Source of the DNA: Pseudomonas tumuqii
Lineage (GTDB): Bacteria > Pseudomonadota > Gammaproteobacteria > Pseudomonadales > Pseudomonadaceae
Assembly: GCF_013184545.1 (NCBI RefSeq)
Contig: NZ_JAAOJA010000009.1
Location: 62,001-126,000 of the forward strand
Reading direction: 5' to 3'
Length of the DNA stretch: 64,000 nucleotides
Positions 60,272 to 64,000 of this stretch are shown piece by piece. The number at the start of each line of letters is the position of its first letter. Position 1 is the stretch's first letter. The notes under the pieces were generated by a model that worked only from the letters and a program-made list of their open reading frames with translations, did no database searches and was not told the origin of the DNA. The translations under genes and the position numbers were made by a program.

Positions 60272-61291
60272 ATGAATTCAATGCACATATTGCGTGGCTG
60301 GGCTGCACGGCAAACATCTTGGCTCGGTCTGGCCGCCGCCTTCGCCGTGGTCCAGCCGGCGCTCGCCGCCGATTATCAGGATTCGCCGCAGGTCAGCGAG
60401 TTCATCGCCGAGATGAACCGCGATTATGGTTTTGCCTCGGAGCAACTGGGTCGCCTGTTCGCCGAAGTGCAGCGCAAGCAGGCGATTCTCGACGCCATCT
60501 CGCGCCCTGCGGAGAAGGTCAAGCCCTGGAAGGACTATCGGCCAATCTTCATTACCGACTCGCGCATCGCCCGTGGCGTGGATTTCTGGCGTGAACATGA
60601 AGCGACCCTGGCGCGTGCCGAGGCCGAATACGGCGTGCCGGCGCAAGTGATAGTGGCGATCATCGGCGTGGAAACCTTCTACGGCGGCAACACCGGCAGC
60701 TATCGGGTGGTGGATGCACTCTCGACCCTGGCCTTCGATTACCCGCCGCGTGCGCCCTTCTTCCGCAAGGAATTGCGCGAATTCCTCATGCTCTCGCGTG
60801 AGGAACAGGTCGATCCGCTGACCCTCAAGGGCTCCTACGCCGGGGCCATGGGCTTGCCGCAATTCATGCCGAGCAGTTTCCGCGCCTATGCGGTGGACTT
60901 CGACGGCGACGGTCATATCAATATCTGGACCAATCCGGTGGATGCCATCGGCAGCGTGGCCAGCTACTTCAAGCGCCACGGCTGGCTGCCCGGCGAGCCG
61001 GTGGTCAGCGTCGCCACGGTCGCCGGCGAACAGGTCGAGCAGGGCCTGAGCGTCGGCCTCGATCCGCAGCTGAACGTCGACCAATTGCGCCGCCTCGGCT
61101 GGTCGAGCAGCGACACGCTGGACGGCGAAATGCCGGTCACCGCCTTCCGCCTCGAAGGTGCCCAGGGCGATGAGTACTGGCTGGGGTTGCCGAACTTCTT
61201 TGTGATTACCCGCTATAACCGCAGTGTGATGTACGCCATGGCGGTCAATCAGTTGGCCGAATCGCTGGTCGACGCACGAGGGGCCAATTAA
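60272..61291 (+). CDS. mltB: Membrane-type lytic transglycosylase B (SltB1-like)
   Basis: Cleaves peptidoglycan between MurNAc and GlcNAc, forming 1,6-anhydroMurNAc. The 339-residue secreted protein has a signal peptide ending about AFAVVQPALAA, catalytic Glu E134 in 'VIVAIIGVETFYGGNTGSYR', and 'KGSYAGAMGLPQFMPSSFRA' after it. No lipobox is visible, so it is probably the soluble SltB1-type of Pseudomonas. It overlaps rlpA by one base (TAATG). Confidence 0.96.
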   Translation: MNSMHILRGWAARQTSWLGLAAAFAVVQPALAADYQDSPQVSEFIAEMNRDYGFASEQLGRLFAEVQRKQAILDAISRPAEKVKPWKDYRPIFITDSRIARGVDFWREHEATLARAEAEYGVPAQVIVAIIGVETFYGGNTGSYRVVDALSTLAFDYPPRAPFFRKELREFLMLSREEQVDPLTLKGSYAGAMGLPQFMPSSFRAYAVDFDGDGHINIWTNPVDAIGSVASYFKRHGWLPGEPVVSVATVAGEQVEQGLSVGLDPQLNVDQLRRLGWSSSDTLDGEMPVTAFRLEGAQGDEYWLGLPNFFVITRYNRSVMYAMAVNQLAESLVDARGAN

Positions 61292-62292
61292 TGTCGGGAT
61301 TGCCGTTCAGATTTGCTGCCTACTCGGCTCTCGCGCTCTTGCTGGCGAGCTGCGCGTCCACCCGCACGCCGCAACCGGTGGCGCCGGTCAAGCCGGGTGC
61401 GACTATTACCGGTCCTGGCGACTTCAGTCGTCCGCACAAGGATGGGGCGCCCTGGTGGGATGTCGATGTCTCGTTGATCCCGGATGCGGTACCTATGCCG
61501 CATTATGGCGCGGTCAAGGCCAGCCCCTATGTGGTGTTTGGCAAGCAGTACTACCCGATCCCCGACGCGCGCCGCTACCAGGCGGTAGGTCCGGCGTCCT
61601 GGTACGGCACCAAGTTTCACGGTCAGGCCACCGCCAACGGCGAAACCTACGACCTGTACGGCATGACCGCCGCGCACAAGACCTTGCCGCTGCCCAGTTA
61701 CGTGCGGGTGACCAACCTGGACAATGGCAAGAGTGCGATTCTGCGGGTCAACGACCGCGGGCCGTTCTATTCGGACCGGATCATCGATCTGTCCTTTGCC
61801 GCTGCGAAGAAACTCGGCTATGCCGAGAGCGGCACGGCGCGGGTCAAGGTCGAGGGCATCGACCCCCATGAGTGGTGGGCCCAGCAAGGGCGGCCGGTGC
61901 CTCTGGTGCTGGCCGCGCAGCAAGCGGCCCAGGTCAAGACTGTCCCTCAGCCGGTTGCGCAGCCGCTCGAAAAGTACTCGCCACCCGCCCAGCAGCATGC
62001 TGCGGCCGTGCTGCCGGTGCAGATAGACGCAAAAAAAAACGCTTCAGTCGTAGCCTCTGGCCTGTATCTCCAGGTGGGAGCCTTCGCCAATCCGGACGCT
62101 GCGGAGTTGCTCAAGGCCAAGTTGAGCGATACGGTGGCTGCCCCGGTGTTCATCAGCTCAGTGGTGCGCAACCAGCAGATTCTCCATCGCGTGCGACTGG
62201 GGCCGGTGAGCAGCCGAGGCGAGGCTGAGCAATTGCAACTCAGTGTGCGTTCGGCCAACCTCGGTCAGCCCACGCTGGTCAAGGCGGATTGA
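61291..62292 (+). CDS. rlpA: Septal ring lytic transglycosylase RlpA
   Basis: RlpA is a lipoprotein that cleaves denuded glycan strands at the septum in Pseudomonas. The 333-residue product has a lipobox (LALLLASC), the RlpA double-psi barrel ('GPASWYGTKFHGQATANGET', 'TLPLPSYVRVTNLDNGKSA', 'NDRGPFYSDRIIDLS') and a C-terminal SPOR domain ('GLYLQVGAFANPDAAELLKA') that binds denuded peptidoglycan. It is coupled to mltB. Confidence 0.97.
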   Translation: MSGLPFRFAAYSALALLLASCASTRTPQPVAPVKPGATITGPGDFSRPHKDGAPWWDVDVSLIPDAVPMPHYGAVKASPYVVFGKQYYPIPDARRYQAVGPASWYGTKFHGQATANGETYDLYGMTAAHKTLPLPSYVRVTNLDNGKSAILRVNDRGPFYSDRIIDLSFAAAKKLGYAESGTARVKVEGIDPHEWWAQQGRPVPLVLAAQQAAQVKTVPQPVAQPLEKYSPPAQQHAAAVLPVQIDAKKNASVVASGLYLQVGAFANPDAAELLKAKLSDTVAAPVFISSVVRNQQILHRVRLGPVSSRGEAEQLQLSVRSANLGQPTLVKAD

Positions 62293-62416
62293 GGCGGCAC
62301 CTTTGCGCAGCGTTTCGGACTAAATACGCGGCTGGAAGCGCAGCATGCTGCGGCTGCCAGCTTCACCTGATTTGCCCCTTGGGGCCTGTTCGACCATTAG
62401 TAATCTAGAGAGACAG

Positions 62417-63592
62417 ATGAATATCACCAGCTTTGCCCAACGCGTTTGCTTGTCACTTCTGCTGCTCTGCGCGCCAGCCGCCTGGGCCAGCGAGATGGCG
62501 ATTCCGGCACCACCGCAACTGGCCGCCAAATCCTATGTGCTGCTCGACGCCGCCACCGGCCAGGTGCTGGTGGATAACAATGGTGACCAGCGCCTTCCGC
62601 CGGCCAGCCTGACCAAGCTGATGACCGCCTACATCGCCACCCTGGAAATCCGCAAAGGCAAGATCGGCACGCAGGATCTGGTGCCGATCAGCGAGCACGC
62701 CTGGCGTACCGGCGGCGCAGCCTCCGGCGGTTCCACCATGTTCCTGCCGCTGAACAGCCAGGCCAGCGTGGACGACCTGCTGCACGGCGTCATCATCCAG
62801 TCGGGCAACGACGCCAGCATTGCTCTGGCCGAGCACATTGCCGGCAGCGAAGACGCTTTCGCCGACATGATGAACGAAACCGCTGCGCGTCTGGGCATGA
62901 GCAACAGCCACTTTATGAACGCCACCGGTCTGCCGCATCCGGAGCACTATTCCAGTGCCCACGATATGGCCATCCTGGCCCGCGCCATCATCAACGAAGA
63001 CCAGGAACACTACGCCATCTACGCGCAGAAGGAGTTCCTCTGGAACAACATCAAGCAGGGCAACCGCAACCTGCTGCTGTGGCGTGACAAGACCGTCGAT
63101 GGCCTGAAAACCGGCCATACCGAGGAAGCCGGTTACTGCCTGGTGGCCTCCGCCGTGCGTGACGGTGCGCGCATGATCACCTCGGTGTTCGGTACCGTCA
63201 GCGAGTCGGCCCGCGCCGCCGAAACCCAGAAGCTGCTGACCTATGGTTTCCGCTTCTTCGAGACCCGTACCTTCTACAAGCAAGGCCAGGAACTGGCCCA
63301 GGCCCAGGTCTGGAAAGGCGCCACTCGTCAGCTCAAGGCCGGTCTGGCGGCAGACCTGAGTCTGACCCTGCCGAAGGGCCAGCTGGACAAGCTGCAAGCC
63401 GGCATGACCATGAATCCGCAACTGATTGCACCGATCCAGCAGGGTGATGTGATCGGCAAGGTTGAGGTCAAACTGGGTGATGAGGTGGTGCACAGCGCCG
63501 ATCTGGTGGCCCTGGAAACCGTCGAGGAAGGTGGCCTGTTCCGTCGTCTGTGGGATAGCATTCGTCTGTTCTTCTTCGGGTTGTTCAACTGA
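62417..63592 (+). CDS. dacC: D-alanyl-D-alanine carboxypeptidase (PBP5 type)
   Basis: Trims the terminal D-Ala from peptidoglycan pentapeptides. The 391-residue protein has a signal peptide (CLSLLLLCAPAAWA), SxxK in 'PPASLTKLMTAYIATL' (S64), SGN in 'IIQSGNDASIALAEH', KTG in 'VDGLKTGHTEEAGY', a C-terminal beta domain and an amphipathic tail ('RRLWDSIRLFFFGLFN') that anchors it to the membrane. AGAGAGACAG precedes ATG 62417. Confidence 0.98.
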   Translation: MNITSFAQRVCLSLLLLCAPAAWASEMAIPAPPQLAAKSYVLLDAATGQVLVDNNGDQRLPPASLTKLMTAYIATLEIRKGKIGTQDLVPISEHAWRTGGAASGGSTMFLPLNSQASVDDLLHGVIIQSGNDASIALAEHIAGSEDAFADMMNETAARLGMSNSHFMNATGLPHPEHYSSAHDMAILARAIINEDQEHYAIYAQKEFLWNNIKQGNRNLLLWRDKTVDGLKTGHTEEAGYCLVASAVRDGARMITSVFGTVSESARAAETQKLLTYGFRFFETRTFYKQGQELAQAQVWKGATRQLKAGLAADLSLTLPKGQLDKLQAGMTMNPQLIAPIQQGDVIGKVEVKLGDEVVHSADLVALETVEEGGLFRRLWDSIRLFFFGLFN

Positions 63593-63605
63593 TAGCGTGA
63601 CCTGC

Positions 63606-63631
63606 ACGCTCCTGCCGACCCGCAGGGGCGT
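63606..63631 (+). terminator. Terminator-like hairpin after dacC
   Basis: ACGCTCCTGC pairs with GCAGGGGCGT (one G-U) with a six-base loop, followed by a TTGTTGTTG stretch that is less than ideal. It may weaken rather than fully end transcription into ybeD. Confidence 0.5.
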
Positions 63632-63665
63632 TGTTGTTGCCACGGCTTACGAGGCCGTTACTGCC

Positions 63666-63941
63666 ATGAGTCAAGCTGACATCAAATCGCACAAAATCGA
63701 ATTCCCCTGCGCCGATTACCCGATCAAGGTGGTTGGCGACAGTGGTGCCAATTACAAGAGCATGGTGATCGAAATCCTCAGCAAATATGCCAAGGTCGAT
63801 CTCGGTACGCTGGCCGAGCGCCAGAGCAGTAATGGTAAGTACACCACTGTGCAGCTGCACATCGTGGCAACCGGTGAAGATCAGCTGCGCGATATCAATA
63901 GTGCCCTGCGCGCGACCGGTATCGTGCACATGGTGCTCTGA
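63666..63941 (+). CDS. ybeD: YbeD/DUF493 family protein
   Basis: A 91-residue protein with the ferredoxin-like DUF493 fold seen in E. coli YbeD. It reads 'IEFPCADYPIKVVGDSGANY', 'VIEILSKYAKVDLGTLAERQ' and 'YTTVQLHIVATGEDQLRDIN', matching the family. Its role is not established, but it is constantly found between dacA/dacC and lipB. Its stop overlaps the lipB start (TGATG). Confidence 0.94.
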   Translation: MSQADIKSHKIEFPCADYPIKVVGDSGANYKSMVIEILSKYAKVDLGTLAERQSSNGKYTTVQLHIVATGEDQLRDINSALRATGIVHMVL

Positions 63942-64000
63942 TGAGCTTGCCGCTCGGCTTTCGCGAGCTCGGCTTGGTCGACTACGAGCCGACCTGGCAG
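63941..64000 (+). CDS. lipB: Octanoyl-[ACP]:protein N-octanoyltransferase (partial, 5' end)
   Basis: The first 20 residues, MSLPLGFRELGLVDYEPTWQ, match the start of LipB, which transfers octanoate from ACP to lipoyl domains. The gene continues past the window. The position, directly after ybeD and overlapping it, supports the assignment. Confidence 0.9.
   Translation, partial: MSLPLGFRELGLVDYEPTWQ

Overview
This 64 kb stretch is chromosomal DNA from a high-GC gammaproteobacterium of the genus Pseudomonas in the broad sense. Gene order (nrdR-ribD; mpl-ubiX; xseB-ispA-dxs; ribE-ribBA-ribH-nusB-thiL-pgpA; proA-nadD-rsfS-rlmH-mrdA-rodA-mltB-rlpA-dacC-ybeD-lipB), protein families and the short REP-type palindromes between genes all fit that genus. 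Both ends cut through genes: a YbaY-like lipoprotein on the left and lipB on the right. I see no rRNA, tRNA, CRISPR array, insertion sequence or phage. About 90 percent is protein coding.

Layout. 0-2.1 kb: nrdR-ribD. 2.1-10.5 kb: an ordinary chromosomal run (ubiX-mpl, a GNAT acetyltransferase, a degenerate phosphatase/kinase fusion, mtfA, ppa, a TSUP permease, xseB-ispA). 10.5-17.4 kb: a cassette bordered by REP-type palindromes, consisting of a LysR regulator divergent from acyl-CoA synthetase, a small single-domain globin and a single-chain BC-BCCP-CT acyl-CoA carboxylase. It sits between ispA and dxs, which are normally neighbours. 17.4-30 kb: dxs, a cobalamin riboswitch with btuB, then on the minus strand btuF, ribA and an FMN-riboswitch-headed operon ribE-ribBA-ribH-nusB-thiL-pgpA. 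30-43 kb: a fatty-acid catabolic cluster (MBL hydrolase, thiolase, acyl-CoA dehydrogenase, permease, acyl-CoA synthetase) divergent from a PAS histidine kinase and FixJ-type regulator, followed by two convergent GGDEF-EAL proteins. 43-54 kb: accessory and housekeeping single genes, including a MORN-repeat lipoprotein with a C13 (caspase-like) peptidase domain, MaoC, LrgA/LrgB, a DedA-PAP2 fusion and Mpg. 54-64 kb: the conserved proA-to-lipB cell-envelope operon.

Functional links. Riboflavin synthesis is complete here (ribA, ribBA, ribD, ribE, ribH), but ribD is separated from its usual partners by about 27 kb, with the block between them apparently inverted relative to the order I remember for P. 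aeruginosa. The FMN riboswitch controls only the ribE half. The cassette at 10.5-17.4 kb would activate an acid to its CoA ester and carboxylate it, with a haem-type globin in the same transcript; this is the most unusual arrangement in the window. The 54-64 kb operon supplies PBP2 and RodA for elongation, with MltB, RlpA and DacC for peptidoglycan remodelling.
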